This document shows positions 34,458 through 43,596 of a stretch of 64,000 nucleotides of DNA, piece after piece. Position numbers and translations under genes: made by a program. Positions within the stretch are counted from its first letter, which is position 1. The number at the start of each line of letters is the position of its first letter. The stretch is from Acidobacteriota bacterium (GTDB lineage Bacteria > Acidobacteriota > Terriglobia > UBA7540): contig CADDZC010000012.1 of NCBI GenBank assembly GCA_902812365.1, positions 1 to 64,000 of the forward strand. Direction: 5' to 3'. Below the pieces are notes generated by a model that had not been told where the DNA came from, searched no databases, and saw only the letters and a list, made by a program, of their open reading frames with translations.

Positions 34458-35636
34458 ATGACGTCGCTTGAAAAAGCTCTCAGAAACCTTCGCTGGCTGC
34501 CCGGCTACGTTTGGCAGCGGAGCTGGAACCGAGTTCCGAAGGGCGCTGTTCATGTCATCATCGCTCTGGCCGACCACTATGAGCCGTCCGTCGAACCGGG
34601 AACGGACGAGGGCCGGGCCGCGGGCGCGGTGCAAGAGCAGCGCGTGGAACGTTGGTGTCGAGAGTACCCGCAAGTGGTTGAACCATATCGAGATAGTGAC
34701 GGATATCCGTTTCGCCACACCTACTTCTACCCGGCCGAGCAGTTTGATCCCCATCTGATCGAGCGCCTCGCCGAACACTGCCACGCCGGCTGGGGCGAGA
34801 TTGAGATTCACCTCCATCACGGTATTCAGAGGCCCGATACGGCTGAAAACACCCGGCGCGTCATCGCGGAGTTTCGTGACCGGCTGGCCTCGCGAGGATG
34901 TCTTTCGCGCTGGGATGGGGACCCTCGGCCGCGCTATGGTTTCGTACACGGGAACTTTGCCCTGGCGAATTCCTCGGGCGGAGCCTGCTGCGGCGTCGAT
35001 GACGAAATGCAAGTCCTCGCCGAAACGGGATGTTATGCGGACTTCAGCCTTCCAGCGGCCCCGAACCCGGCCCAAGTGGCCAAGGTGAACGCCATATACG
35101 AGTGCGGTTTGCCGCTCGACCGGCGCGCACCGCAGCGGCGGGGCCGCGATCTTTCAGTCGGCCGCGTTCCCACGACGTTTCCCATCATCGTCCAAGGGCC
35201 TCTGACGCTCGATTTTGAGCGGTGGCGCGGCGGCCGGCTATTCCCCGGCATCGACAATGGCGAGCTGACGACGCGCCGTCCGCCCACGCTCGAACGCCTG
35301 CGCCGGTGGATGCGGGCGGGGATCACGGTGCGCGGCCGCCCGGACTGGGTGTTCGTCAAGCTACATTGCCACGGCATGGATCCGCGGGATGACGGCGCGA
35401 TGCTGGGCGAGCCGATGCGCCAATTCCTGCGTGAAATCACGGGCGAGTCGAGGCAGAGCTTCCGGCCCCACTTTGTCACGGCGCGCGAGATGGTGAATAT
35501 TCTGCTGGCGGCTTGTGACGGGCGCGAGGGCAATCCGGGCGACTATCGCGACTACCGGCTTCGACGGATCGGCGCCGGCCGGCCTGGAGCGGCCGCACGC
35601 CCGTCGCGGGCCCCGGCGGGCGTGCTGGATTCCTAA
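34458..35636 (+). CDS. NodB-like polysaccharide deacetylase homologue (divergent)
   Basis: 392 residues without signal peptide or membrane helix. The fragments IIALADHYEPS (Asp39-His40), EIEIHLHHG (His118, His120, His121), GFVHGNFALANS and VKLHCHG (His303, His305) look like the metal-site strands of a carbohydrate esterase 4/NodB-like barrel. The classical TFDDG motif is not intact, so this is a divergent member. It would remove acetyl groups from a sugar intermediate or polymer; being cytoplasmic, a lipid-linked precursor is the likelier target. The last ~35 residues are Arg/Ala/Pro-rich and not conserved-looking. Catalysis is not established by sequence. Confidence 0.55.
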   Translation: MTSLEKALRNLRWLPGYVWQRSWNRVPKGAVHVIIALADHYEPSVEPGTDEGRAAGAVQEQRVERWCREYPQVVEPYRDSDGYPFRHTYFYPAEQFDPHLIERLAEHCHAGWGEIEIHLHHGIQRPDTAENTRRVIAEFRDRLASRGCLSRWDGDPRPRYGFVHGNFALANSSGGACCGVDDEMQVLAETGCYADFSLPAAPNPAQVAKVNAIYECGLPLDRRAPQRRGRDLSVGRVPTTFPIIVQGPLTLDFERWRGGRLFPGIDNGELTTRRPPTLERLRRWMRAGITVRGRPDWVFVKLHCHGMDPRDDGAMLGEPMRQFLREITGESRQSFRPHFVTAREMVNILLAACDGREGNPGDYRDYRLRRIGAGRPGAAARPSRAPAGVLDS

Positions 35637-35706
35637 ATCGGGAAGGGCAAGCCACGCGCGCCGCGGCGGGGGGCCGCCTGCCGGGCCGCACTTCTTTCAC
35701 AGCGCT

Positions 35707-37641
35707 ATGTGTGGAATCGCGGGCATTGTCGATTCGGAAGCCGGAGCGGTGGTGGACCCGGCCGTCATCCATGCCATGTGCCAGACGATGATCCACCGCG
35801 GGCCGGATGACGAGGGATTGTATGTGCGGGGCGGCGTCGGGTTGGGAATGCGCCGCTTGAGCATCATCGACCTCGCCGGCGGCCGGCAGCCCATTTCCAA
35901 CGAAGATGGGAACGTCTGGATCGTCTTTAACGGCGAAATTTACAATTTTCCGGAACTGCGCGCCGAGCTGGAAGCGCGCGGACACCGTTTTTCCACGCGC
36001 ACCGATACGGAAGTCATCGTTCACCTTTATGAAGATTGGGGCGCCCGGTGCGTCGAAAAACTGCGGGGCATGTTTGCCTTTGCGATTTATGACCAGCGCC
36101 GGAACAGCCTGTTGCTCGCCCGCGACCGTATTGGCGTCAAGCCGCTCCACTACGCTCGGGCGAAGGGACGGCTGATCTTTGCCTCGGAGATCAAGGCTAT
36201 CCTGGCCGCCGCGCCGGAGCTGAAACAGATTCGCCGCGAAAGCCTCCTCGAATATTTCTATCTGCGGTACATTCCCGACCCTCACACGGCCTTCCAAGGC
36301 ATCGAAAAACTTCTTCCGGGCCACACCCTCGAATTCGCCGGCGGGCGAATGACTCTCCAGCCCTACTGGGATTTTCCCGCCTACGGAACCTCCGAACCCG
36401 GCTCGGAGGAGGACTGTTTGGCGGAGCTCGAGCAGCGCCTGGCGGAGGCTGTGCGCATCCGGTTGATCGCCGACGTTCCGCTGGGAGCCCTGCTGAGCGG
36501 GGGGACGGATTCCTCGACGGTGGTGGCGCTGATGGCGCGCGCCAGTTCGCGGCCCGTCAAGACGTTTTCGATCACGTTTGGCCACGAGGAGTTTGACGAA
36601 GCCCAGTACGCGCGCCGCGTGGCCGAGCGCTTCGGGACCGACCACCATGAGCTCCGGGTGGAGCCGGATTTCAGCGAAACCCTCGAGGCTCTCACCCGCT
36701 CGCTCGAAGAGCCCTTCGGCGATTCCTCCCTGCTCCCCACCTACCACGTTTGCCGCCTGGCCCGCCAGCAGGTGACCGTCGCCTTGTCCGGAGACGGTGG
36801 CGACGAGCTTTTTGCCGGTTACGAGCGCTACCGGCTCCACCAGCGGCGGCGGGGGTTTCGCGTCTTGCGTGGGCCGCTCGGTCGCTGGTATCGAGGCCGC
36901 GTCTACCCGGCCCTGCCCGCCGGGTTCTATGGGCGGAACTGGCTCTTCAACGTCTCGCTCGGCGAGCTCGATCGCTATCTGGATTCCATCTCGGTGCTGC
37001 CGGCTCTCGACCGCCAGCGCCCGCTCTTTTCCGAGGACTTCCTGGCCGCCGCCGGCGCGCCGCACCCGCTCGCCCTTCTGCGCGCTTACTACGACCGCGC
37101 TCCCGCTCACGACCCGCTCAGCCGGTTGCTCTATCTGGATTCGAAGACGAGCTTGCCCGGCGACATGCTGGCCAAAGTCGATCGCATGAGCATGGCCACG
37201 GGGCTCGAAGTCCGCGTGCCGATTCTCGACCACGTCCTGGTGGAAACGGTGACGGCGCTCCCGGCGCGGTGGAAAGCGCGAAGGGGTCGCGGCAAATATC
37301 TGTTACGGAAACTGGCCGAGCGGGTAGGGGTGCCGGCGGAGGTGTTGAATCGGCCCAAGCAAGGATTCGCTCTGCCCCTCGTCCACTGGATGCGGAAGGA
37401 GCTGCGCCGGGAGTTGGCGGAATTGCTGCTCGAGCGGCGGGCGCTCGAGCGCGGCTATTTCCGTGCGCCGGCCTTGAGCGCGCTCCTCGATGAACATTTC
37501 CGGGGGCGGCGCGATCATGCCCAGAAAATCTGGCTGCTCGTCATCTTCGAGTTATGGCACCGCAATTTTTTGGAGGCGCCGCCGCCGGCCGAGCGGCTGC
37601 CCGTGCCGGCGGCCGCCGGCTTGAAGGCAGGCCCGTGTTGA
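35707..37641 (+). CDS. asnB: Glutamine-dependent amidotransferase, asparagine synthetase type (exosortase locus)
   Basis: 644 residues. Met-Cys-Gly-Ile-Ala-Gly begins the protein, giving the Cys2 nucleophile of a class II glutaminase after Met removal. MIHRGPDDEG, FNGEIYNF and RTDTEVIVHLYE follow. The synthetase half has the PPi loop LLSGGTDSS and SGDGGDELFAGYERY. Within polysaccharide loci this family is named amidotransferase of the exosortase A system. It probably amidates a carboxyl sugar or transfers an amino group, but free asparagine synthesis is possible. ATG 35707 is fixed by Cys2; upstream in-frame codons cannot be used. It overlaps the next gene. Confidence 0.9.
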   Translation: MCGIAGIVDSEAGAVVDPAVIHAMCQTMIHRGPDDEGLYVRGGVGLGMRRLSIIDLAGGRQPISNEDGNVWIVFNGEIYNFPELRAELEARGHRFSTRTDTEVIVHLYEDWGARCVEKLRGMFAFAIYDQRRNSLLLARDRIGVKPLHYARAKGRLIFASEIKAILAAAPELKQIRRESLLEYFYLRYIPDPHTAFQGIEKLLPGHTLEFAGGRMTLQPYWDFPAYGTSEPGSEEDCLAELEQRLAEAVRIRLIADVPLGALLSGGTDSSTVVALMARASSRPVKTFSITFGHEEFDEAQYARRVAERFGTDHHELRVEPDFSETLEALTRSLEEPFGDSSLLPTYHVCRLARQQVTVALSGDGGDELFAGYERYRLHQRRRGFRVLRGPLGRWYRGRVYPALPAGFYGRNWLFNVSLGELDRYLDSISVLPALDRQRPLFSEDFLAAAGAPHPLALLRAYYDRAPAHDPLSRLLYLDSKTSLPGDMLAKVDRMSMATGLEVRVPILDHVLVETVTALPARWKARRGRGKYLLRKLAERVGVPAEVLNRPKQGFALPLVHWMRKELRRELAELLLERRALERGYFRAPALSALLDEHFRGRRDHAQKIWLLVIFELWHRNFLEAPPPAERLPVPAAAGLKAGPC

Positions 37642-39941
37642 AACCTGACGCCCACATTGAAACCCCGAGCCGCTTCCCCGAGCGGCCCGGCGTCTTGTTC
37701 ATGACCGACAGCTTCGAGACCGGGGGGAGCGAACGGCAGTTCGCGATACTGGCTCGCGCCCTCGCTGGCGGGGCGTTTCGCGTCGAGGTCGGCTGCTTGC
37801 AAGCACGCGGGGCGTTTGCCGGAGCTTTTTCGGACGTAGCGCATTTCCCGACCGGCGGAAGTTTTCTGAGCCTCCGGTCGCTGGAGTCGTGCGTGGCTCT
37901 GGCGCGTTTCCTGCGCCGGCGCCGCATCGCCGTAGCCCAGGCGTTTGATTTTTACTCCAACTTGATGCTGATCCCCGCCGCGTGGCTGGCTCGGGTGCCG
38001 GTCATCGTGGGCAGCCAGCGGCAGATCGGCGATCTGCTGACCTCGCGGCAGTTTCGAGCTCAAGCGGCGGCCTTTCGGCTCTGCGATCGGGTGGTGGCCA
38101 ACTCCCGCGCCGCCGCCGAACGGTTGCGGCCGAGCGGCGTCCGGCCAGACCGGGTGGTGGTGATTCCCAACGCGCTTCCCGAAGAAGCGTTTGCCGCCGC
38201 CGCGCCGGCCCTGCCGCGCGAGGCGGGCCGGCTGCGCGTTGGAATGATCGCCCGCATGAACCATGCGGTGAAGAACCATCCGGGCTTTTTGCGGGCGGCG
38301 GCGCGGATCGCGGCACAGTTTCCCGGAGTGGAGTTCGTGCTGGCGGGCGATGGTCCGATGCGGGAAGAACTCGAGCGCTTGGCCGGCAGCCTCGGTCTGG
38401 CGACCCGAGTTCGTTTTCTCGGCGACCGGCGCGACATTCCGGCGGTGCTGGCGAGCCTGGACGTTTCCGTGCTGCCGTCGTTTTCCGAAAGCCTGCCGAA
38501 CGCGGTGCTGGAATCGATGGCCGCCGGGGTGGCGGTGGTCGCCACGCGCGTTGGCGGCAACCCGGAAGCGGTGGCGGACGGCGAGACGGGCTTGCTGGTG
38601 GAGCCGGGCGACGACGCGCGGCTGGCGGCGGCCATCGAGCGCCTGTTGAGGGACGCGGAGCTGCGCCGCCGCTGCGGCGCGCGGGCGAAAGAGGTGGCGC
38701 GCGAACAATACAGTTTGGAGCGAGTGACGCGGCGGTTTGAGGAACTGTATCAAAGCCTGCTGGCCGAGAAGCCGGGGCGCCGGGCCTGGCTTCGACCCGC
38801 GCCGTCCGGCGCGGCTCCGGCCCGGCGCCGGCTGCGGGTGGCGATTGTGGCCGCGTCGCCCCGCTGGATCGGCGGCCACGGAGTCCAGGCCGAGCTGCTG
38901 ATGCGGCAGTGGCGGGACGATCCGGCGGTCGAGGCGCGCTTCATCGCCATCGATCCCGACTTTCCGCGCGTCCTGGCCGGAGCGGGGCGGATTCCGGTGC
39001 TGCGGACGGTGGCGCGGCTGCCGCTCTATCTGCGGGCGCTCGGGCGCGGCCTGCGGGACGCCGATATCGTCCACATCTTTTCGGCGTCGTATTGGTCGTT
39101 CCTGCTGGCCCCGGTGCCGGCCTGGTGGATGGCGCGGCGGCGGGGGAAGAAGGTGCTCATCAATTATCACAGCGGCGAGGCGCGCGACCATCTGCGGCGG
39201 TGGCGGACGGCGCTGCCGGTGTTGCGGCGCGCGGACCGGCTGGTGGTGCCGTCGGCGTACCTGGTCGAGGTCTTTCGGGAATTCGGACTGGAGGCCACGC
39301 CGGTGCCGAATGCGGTGGATCTCGATCAGTTTCGTTACCGGTTGCGGCAGCCGCTCCGCCCCCTCCTGCTGTGTACGCGCGGCTTCCATCCCTATTACGG
39401 CGTCGATGTGGTGGTTCGCGCCTTCGCCCAAATTAAACGCGAGTTTCCCGAAGCGCGGCTGCTGCTGGTGGGGAAAGGGCCGTCGGAGGGCGAGGTGCGC
39501 GCCTTGGTGAGCCGGCTGAGGCTGGCCGACGTGGAATTCACGGGGCCGGTGGCGCACGCGGAGATCCATCGCCAGTACGAGCGCGCCGACGTGTTCATCA
39601 ACGCGTCGTGGCTTGACAACCTGCCGATCTCGCTGCTTGAAGCTTTCGCCTCGGGCACGCCGGTGGTGACGACGGCGGCCGAAGGCATCCGCCATTTCGT
39701 GGAGCACGAGCAGACGGGATTGCTGAGCGAATGCGGCGACCCGGCGGGGCTCGCGCGAAACGTCATCCGCCTGTTGCGCGAGCCGGCCTTGGCGCTCGCT
39801 CTCAGCCGCAACGCGCGCGAAGAATCGCGACGCTACAGCTGGGAGGCCGTGCGGCCCCAGTGGCTGGCCGTGTATCGTTCGCTCGGTCCGGCGGAGGCGG
39901 TGGAAAAGCAGTTTTCACCCGAGCCGGCGCTTAGAGTATAA
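37635..39941 (+). CDS. Two-domain glycosyltransferase (tandem GT4 fusion)
   Basis: 768 residues made of two complete GT-B folds. Domain one (about 18-350) has DSFETGGSERQ, VIPNALPE, GMIARMNHAVKNHP and the E-x7-E site FSESLPNAVLESMAAG. After a basic linker, domain two (about 390-755) has IGGHGVQAELLMRQW, VPNAVDLDQF, CTRGFHPYYGVD and WLDNLPISLLEAFASG, where the first Glu of E-x7-E is Asp. Each domain alone has the length of a normal GT4 enzyme, so the protein likely adds two successive sugars. GTG 37635, preceded by GGCAGG, overlaps asnB by 7 bases; TTG 37638 is an alternative. A sigma70-like promoter overlaps its 3' end. Confidence 0.88.
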   Translation: MLKPDAHIETPSRFPERPGVLFMTDSFETGGSERQFAILARALAGGAFRVEVGCLQARGAFAGAFSDVAHFPTGGSFLSLRSLESCVALARFLRRRRIAVAQAFDFYSNLMLIPAAWLARVPVIVGSQRQIGDLLTSRQFRAQAAAFRLCDRVVANSRAAAERLRPSGVRPDRVVVIPNALPEEAFAAAAPALPREAGRLRVGMIARMNHAVKNHPGFLRAAARIAAQFPGVEFVLAGDGPMREELERLAGSLGLATRVRFLGDRRDIPAVLASLDVSVLPSFSESLPNAVLESMAAGVAVVATRVGGNPEAVADGETGLLVEPGDDARLAAAIERLLRDAELRRRCGARAKEVAREQYSLERVTRRFEELYQSLLAEKPGRRAWLRPAPSGAAPARRRLRVAIVAASPRWIGGHGVQAELLMRQWRDDPAVEARFIAIDPDFPRVLAGAGRIPVLRTVARLPLYLRALGRGLRDADIVHIFSASYWSFLLAPVPAWWMARRRGKKVLINYHSGEARDHLRRWRTALPVLRRADRLVVPSAYLVEVFREFGLEATPVPNAVDLDQFRYRLRQPLRPLLLCTRGFHPYYGVDVVVRAFAQIKREFPEARLLLVGKGPSEGEVRALVSRLRLADVEFTGPVAHAEIHRQYERADVFINASWLDNLPISLLEAFASGTPVVTTAAEGIRHFVEHEQTGLLSECGDPAGLARNVIRLLREPALALALSRNAREESRRYSWEAVRPQWLAVYRSLGPAEAVEKQFSPEPALRV

Positions 39942-39942
39942 T
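39914..39942 (+). promoter_or_regulatory. Internal sigma70-like promoter ahead of the sulfur genes
   Basis: TTCACC (39914-39919), 17 bases, then a perfect TATAAT (39937-39942) that covers the GT4 stop codon. It would start transcription near 39949 and give sat-cysC a 165-base leader, allowing the sulfur part of the operon to be expressed separately from the glycan genes. Confidence 0.45.
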
Positions 39943-40022
39943 GAAGGTTCGCGGTCGAGGCTGTTTTCGCTCGACAGCCGTGGCGAGCGGAGATGAAAGC
40001 ATCCGCCGATCCTCGAACCTTC
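39943..40022 (+). promoter_or_regulatory. Multi-stem folded element upstream of sat-cysC
   Basis: GAAGGTTCG (39943-39951) pairs perfectly with CGAACCTTC (40014-40022), enclosing two further hairpins: GTCGAG/CTCGAC (39954-39959, 39970-39975) and GCGGA/TCCGC (39987-39991, 40002-40006). An alternative stem GGCTGT/ACAGCC (39959-39964, 39974-39979) competes with the first inner hairpin. The three-way-junction shape plus an exclusive alternative is what a leader regulator would show. The outer stem forms fully only in read-through transcripts, because the internal promoter would start within it. No known riboswitch consensus was recognised. Confidence 0.45.
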
Positions 40023-40113
40023 CTCCGTTGCCCGACGGCCGGGACCGAGCGCCGGCCCTGTTGTTCCTGAAGGTTAAGCCCAAGTTGTCCATTTCATCGA
40101 CGAAAGGAACCGA

Positions 40114-41874
40114 ATGCGGGATCATTTGAATCCGCCGCACGGCGGAGAACTGGTGAATTTAATGGCGGCGCCCGAGCGCCGCTTCGAGCTGCAGGCCGCC
40201 TCGCGCGACTGGCCGTCGCTCGACTTGAACCAGCGGCAGCTTTGCGACTTGGAACTGCTGCTGACGGGAGGCTTCTCGCCCCTGCGGGGCTTTATGTCGC
40301 GCCGCGACTACGAGGGCGTTTGCGGCACCATGCGCCTGGCGAACGGCCTTCTGTGGCCAATACCGATTACCCTGGACGTGACGGAAGAGTTGGCCCGGAC
40401 ACTGCGGCCGGGCAGCCCCGTCGCCCTGCGCGATCCGGAAGGGGTCATGCTGGCCACCCTCCACGTGGAGGAGGTCTGGCAGCCCGACCGCCGGGAAGAG
40501 GCGAAGCTGGTGTTTGGCACGACCAGCCGCGCCCATCCGGGTGTCGCCTACCTGCTCGAGCAGACTAACCCCTGGTACGTCGGCGGGCGTCTGGAGGGCG
40601 TCCAGTTGCCGGCCCATTACGACTTCCGTTCCTTGCGGCTGACGCCGGCCGAGTTGCGGGCCGATTTTGTCCGCCTGGGTTGGCGGCGGGTGGTGGCCTT
40701 TCAAACCCGCAATCCCATGCACCGCGCCCACCAGGAGCTGACTCTGCGCGCCGCCAAACAGGCCGAGGCCAATCTGCTCATCAATCCTTCAGTGGGCATG
40801 ACGAAGCCGGGCGACGTGGAATACTACGTTCGGGTGCGCTGCTACCAGGCCCTGCTGGCGCGCTACCCGAAGGATACGGTGAAACTGGCGCTGCTGCCGC
40901 TGGCGATGCGGATGGGGGGACCGCGCGAATGCGTGTGGCACGCCATTATCCGCAAAAACCACGGCGTGACGCATTTCATTGTGGGGCGTGATCACGCCGG
41001 CCCCGGCAAGGACGAAAACGGCAAGCCTTTCTACGGTCCCTATGACGCCCAGGAACTCCTTCGACAATACGAGGGGGAACTCGGCGTGACCATGGTGCCC
41101 TTTCAGATGATGGTCTACCTCGAAGACGAAGACCGCTACGTCCCCGAGGATCAGGTGCCGGACGGAGCCAAGACGCTCAACATCTCGGGCACGGAACTGC
41201 GGCGGCGACTGGCCGAAGGGCGAGAGATTCCGTCGTGGTTTACCTTTCCCGACGTGGTGCGCGAGTTGCAGCGCAGCTATCCGCCCCGCCACCGCCAGGG
41301 CTTTACGGTGTTCTTTACGGGCCTTTCGGGGTCGGGGAAATCCACCATCGCCAACGTGCTGCGCGTCAAGTTTCTGGAGATGGGAGGCCGCCCTGTCACC
41401 TTGCTGGACGGCGACATTGTCCGCAAGCACCTCTCTTCGGAACTGGGATTCTCGAAGGAGCACCGCGACATTAACATCCGCCGTATCGGCTTTGTGGCGG
41501 CCGAGATCACTAAAAACGGCGGCATCGCCATCTGCGCTCCGATCGCCCCTTACGACGCCATCCGCAAGGAGGTAAGGGCGATGATTCAGCCTTACGGCGG
41601 CTTCGTGCTGGTGCACCTGGCGACGCCGCTTGAGACCTGCGAGGCGCGAGACCGCAAGGGCCTTTACGCCAAGGCGCGGGCCGGAATCGTCAAGGAATTT
41701 ACGGGCATTTCCGACCCGTATGAGCCGCCCACTGACGCCGACGTGGTGATCGATACCAGTGATTTGACGCCGGAAGAGGCGGCGCAGGAAATCTTTCTTC
41801 ATCTCGAGCGGCAGGGCTACATCGGGGCGAGCGTCGAGAGTGAACAGTTGGTGCCGAGTGTGACGGGAGGGTGA
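40114..41874 (+). CDS. Bifunctional sulfate adenylyltransferase / APS kinase (PAPS synthase)
   Basis: 586 residues. The N-terminal ATP sulfurylase (about 15-395) keeps FQTRNPMHRAHQEL (the Q-x-R-N-x-x-H-x-x-H motif, 196-209) and IVGRDHAGPG. The C-terminal APS kinase (about 400-575) has the P-loop GLSGSGKST, LLDGDIVRKHLS, GFSKEHRDINIRRI and a KGLYAKAR segment. It makes APS from sulfate and ATP and phosphorylates it to PAPS, the sulfate donor for sulfotransferases or PAPS reductase. ATG 40114 follows AAAGGAACC. With CysQ three genes on, and without reductase genes, a role in sulfation is favoured. Confidence 0.95.
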   Translation: MRDHLNPPHGGELVNLMAAPERRFELQAASRDWPSLDLNQRQLCDLELLLTGGFSPLRGFMSRRDYEGVCGTMRLANGLLWPIPITLDVTEELARTLRPGSPVALRDPEGVMLATLHVEEVWQPDRREEAKLVFGTTSRAHPGVAYLLEQTNPWYVGGRLEGVQLPAHYDFRSLRLTPAELRADFVRLGWRRVVAFQTRNPMHRAHQELTLRAAKQAEANLLINPSVGMTKPGDVEYYVRVRCYQALLARYPKDTVKLALLPLAMRMGGPRECVWHAIIRKNHGVTHFIVGRDHAGPGKDENGKPFYGPYDAQELLRQYEGELGVTMVPFQMMVYLEDEDRYVPEDQVPDGAKTLNISGTELRRRLAEGREIPSWFTFPDVVRELQRSYPPRHRQGFTVFFTGLSGSGKSTIANVLRVKFLEMGGRPVTLLDGDIVRKHLSSELGFSKEHRDINIRRIGFVAAEITKNGGIAICAPIAPYDAIRKEVRAMIQPYGGFVLVHLATPLETCEARDRKGLYAKARAGIVKEFTGISDPYEPPTDADVVIDTSDLTPEEAAQEIFLHLERQGYIGASVESEQLVPSVTGG

Positions 41875-41920
41875 GCAATCAACGGAGCAGCGGCCAGGCC
41901 GCTGGGAATGGTGATCGTGG

Positions 41921-42694
41921 ATGGGTTGGCTGGGCGCAAAAATTCTAATCGGGGTGCTGGTGGGGGTCCTGATCGGGCTGACGGGTCTCGGCGGAGGTGT
42001 ACTCCTGCTCCCCATCCTCATCTTTGGCCTTGGTGTGCCTCCCATCCTGGCGGTCGGCTCGGACGCAGCCTTCAACGCGCTGACCAAAGTGGGGGCGGCG
42101 GTGATGCACTGGAGGCGAGGAACGGTCAACTGGGGCCTGGTGCTGTCGCTGTCGGCCGGCAGCCTGCCCGGAGCTCTGGGCGGGGTTCTGTTGCTCAATC
42201 ATTTGCGGGTCCTGTACGGGAGCGGCGTCAACCACTTTCTGCGGATTTTTGTGGGGGTTCTGTTGGTCTGTATTCCCATCCTCCTGATGGTCGAAGATGG
42301 CATGGAACGAAAGCTGACGTTGGGGAAGCGGTCGCCGGAGCGTTCTCGCGGGCGGATGGTGGCGGTCGGGCTCGTGTCCGGTTTCTTGGTGGGAGTGAGC
42401 TCGGTAGGATCGGGAAGTGTGATCATGATCCTATTTTTGATCCTTTTGGCGGCACCGCCGGCGGTTCTGGTGGGTACGGACATTATGCACGCCGTGATTC
42501 TGACGGGCTTCGCCGGACTGCTCCAGTTCCACCTTGGGAACGTCGAGATGCCGTTGGTTCTGGCGCTGCTCGTGGGCTCGGTGCCGGGATCCATGATCGG
42601 AGTGCGGCTGGGCATGGTGCTGCCGGCTCCCTGGCTGAAGCGCGTACTGTGCGTCGTCCTGGTGGCCAGTGGCGCGCGAATGCTTTGGGTTTGA
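41921..42694 (+). CDS. TauE/SafE-family (TSUP) sulfur anion transporter
   Basis: 257 residues and seven or eight membrane helices in two related halves: GVLVGVLIGLTGLGGGVLLLPIL near the start and GLVSGFLVGVSSVGSGSVIMI in the middle, each with the Gly-rich TSUP signature. Family members export sulfite or move sulfate or sulfonates. Its place 46 bases after sat-cysC suggests handling of sulfate or sulfite for the same pathway. Direction and substrate are not determined. Confidence 0.85.
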   Translation: MGWLGAKILIGVLVGVLIGLTGLGGGVLLLPILIFGLGVPPILAVGSDAAFNALTKVGAAVMHWRRGTVNWGLVLSLSAGSLPGALGGVLLLNHLRVLYGSGVNHFLRIFVGVLLVCIPILLMVEDGMERKLTLGKRSPERSRGRMVAVGLVSGFLVGVSSVGSGSVIMILFLILLAAPPAVLVGTDIMHAVILTGFAGLLQFHLGNVEMPLVLALLVGSVPGSMIGVRLGMVLPAPWLKRVLCVVLVASGARMLWV

Positions 42695-42782
42695 GGCGGG
42701 GCGCCTGTCCAGCCGAAGAGGCGGGAGGTCTCGCGGCCGACGCGACGCAGCTGACCTGCCCGGCCGGCGCGGAGGTGAAAGT

Positions 42783-43595
42783 CTGACCAGCGACGACATT
42801 TTGGTTCGGATCCGCCAAGGATTGGAGGCCGCCGCCGGCGTCTTTGCCAACTTCCTGCCGGGTTCGGTGCAAGCCGATTTCAAAGAAGGCCACGGCCCGG
42901 TGACGGAAGCGGATCGGGAAGCCAACCGGGCGCTCCGAGCCGCGCTGCTGCGTGACGGAGAAGGATGGCTTTCTGAGGAGAGCGTCGATGATCCGTCCCG
43001 CCTGCAGAAGGAGGGCGTCTGGATTGTCGATCCGTTGGACGGCACCCGGGAGTTCATCGCGGGGATCCCGGAATGGTGCGTATCGATTGCGTGGGTGGAG
43101 CGAGGCCGCGCGGTCGCCGGCGGCGTTTGCAACCCGGCCACGCAAGAGACGGTTCTCGGCTCGCTCGCGACCGGCGTGACATACAACGGCCAGCGGGTGG
43201 GCACGAGTCGAAGAGCCACGCTGCGCGGCGCCGTCGTGCTGGCCAGCCGCAGCGAGGTCAACCGGGGAGAATGGAGGCGCTTCGAGGGCTCCGAGATGCT
43301 GGTGCGCCCGGTCGGTTCCGTAGCCTACAAGCTGGCTTTGGTGGCTGCTGGCCGGGCCGAGGCCACTTGGACGCTCTGCGGCAAGCACGAGTGGGATGTG
43401 GCGGCCGGGGTCGCTCTGGTTGAAGCCGCTGGCGGATTTGTGGTCACGCCGGACGGCACTTCACCCGTCTTTAACCGTAACTCCACCCGGCTGGCAGGCC
43501 TGATTGCCGGCGGCTCGGCGCTCCGCGAAGCCATCGGCCAGCTGCTCGCCATCCCCGCGCCGGTGGCGGATTCAGGGTCGGAAGAGCGTCACTGA
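42783..43595 (+). CDS. cysQ: CysQ-type 3'(2'),5'-bisphosphate nucleotidase
   Basis: 270 residues, inositol-monophosphatase fold. The metal and substrate site is complete: GPVTEADREAN, LSEES (the metal-binding Glu), VDPLDGTREF and KHEWDVAAG. It hydrolyses PAP, the inhibitory by-product left when PAPS gives up its sulfate, and so completes the PAPS cycle begun by sat-cysC. The start is odd. GGAGGTG at 42771-42777 points at CTG 42783 with ideal spacing, while the next standard codon (TTG 42801) is too far away, and the frame upstream encodes an Arg-rich stretch overlapping the transporter gene. I therefore annotate the rare CTG start, with moderate confidence. Confidence 0.82.
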   Translation: MTSDDILVRIRQGLEAAAGVFANFLPGSVQADFKEGHGPVTEADREANRALRAALLRDGEGWLSEESVDDPSRLQKEGVWIVDPLDGTREFIAGIPEWCVSIAWVERGRAVAGGVCNPATQETVLGSLATGVTYNGQRVGTSRRATLRGAVVLASRSEVNRGEWRRFEGSEMLVRPVGSVAYKLALVAAGRAEATWTLCGKHEWDVAAGVALVEAAGGFVVTPDGTSPVFNRNSTRLAGLIAGGSALREAIGQLLAIPAPVADSGSEERH

Positions 43596-43596
43596 C

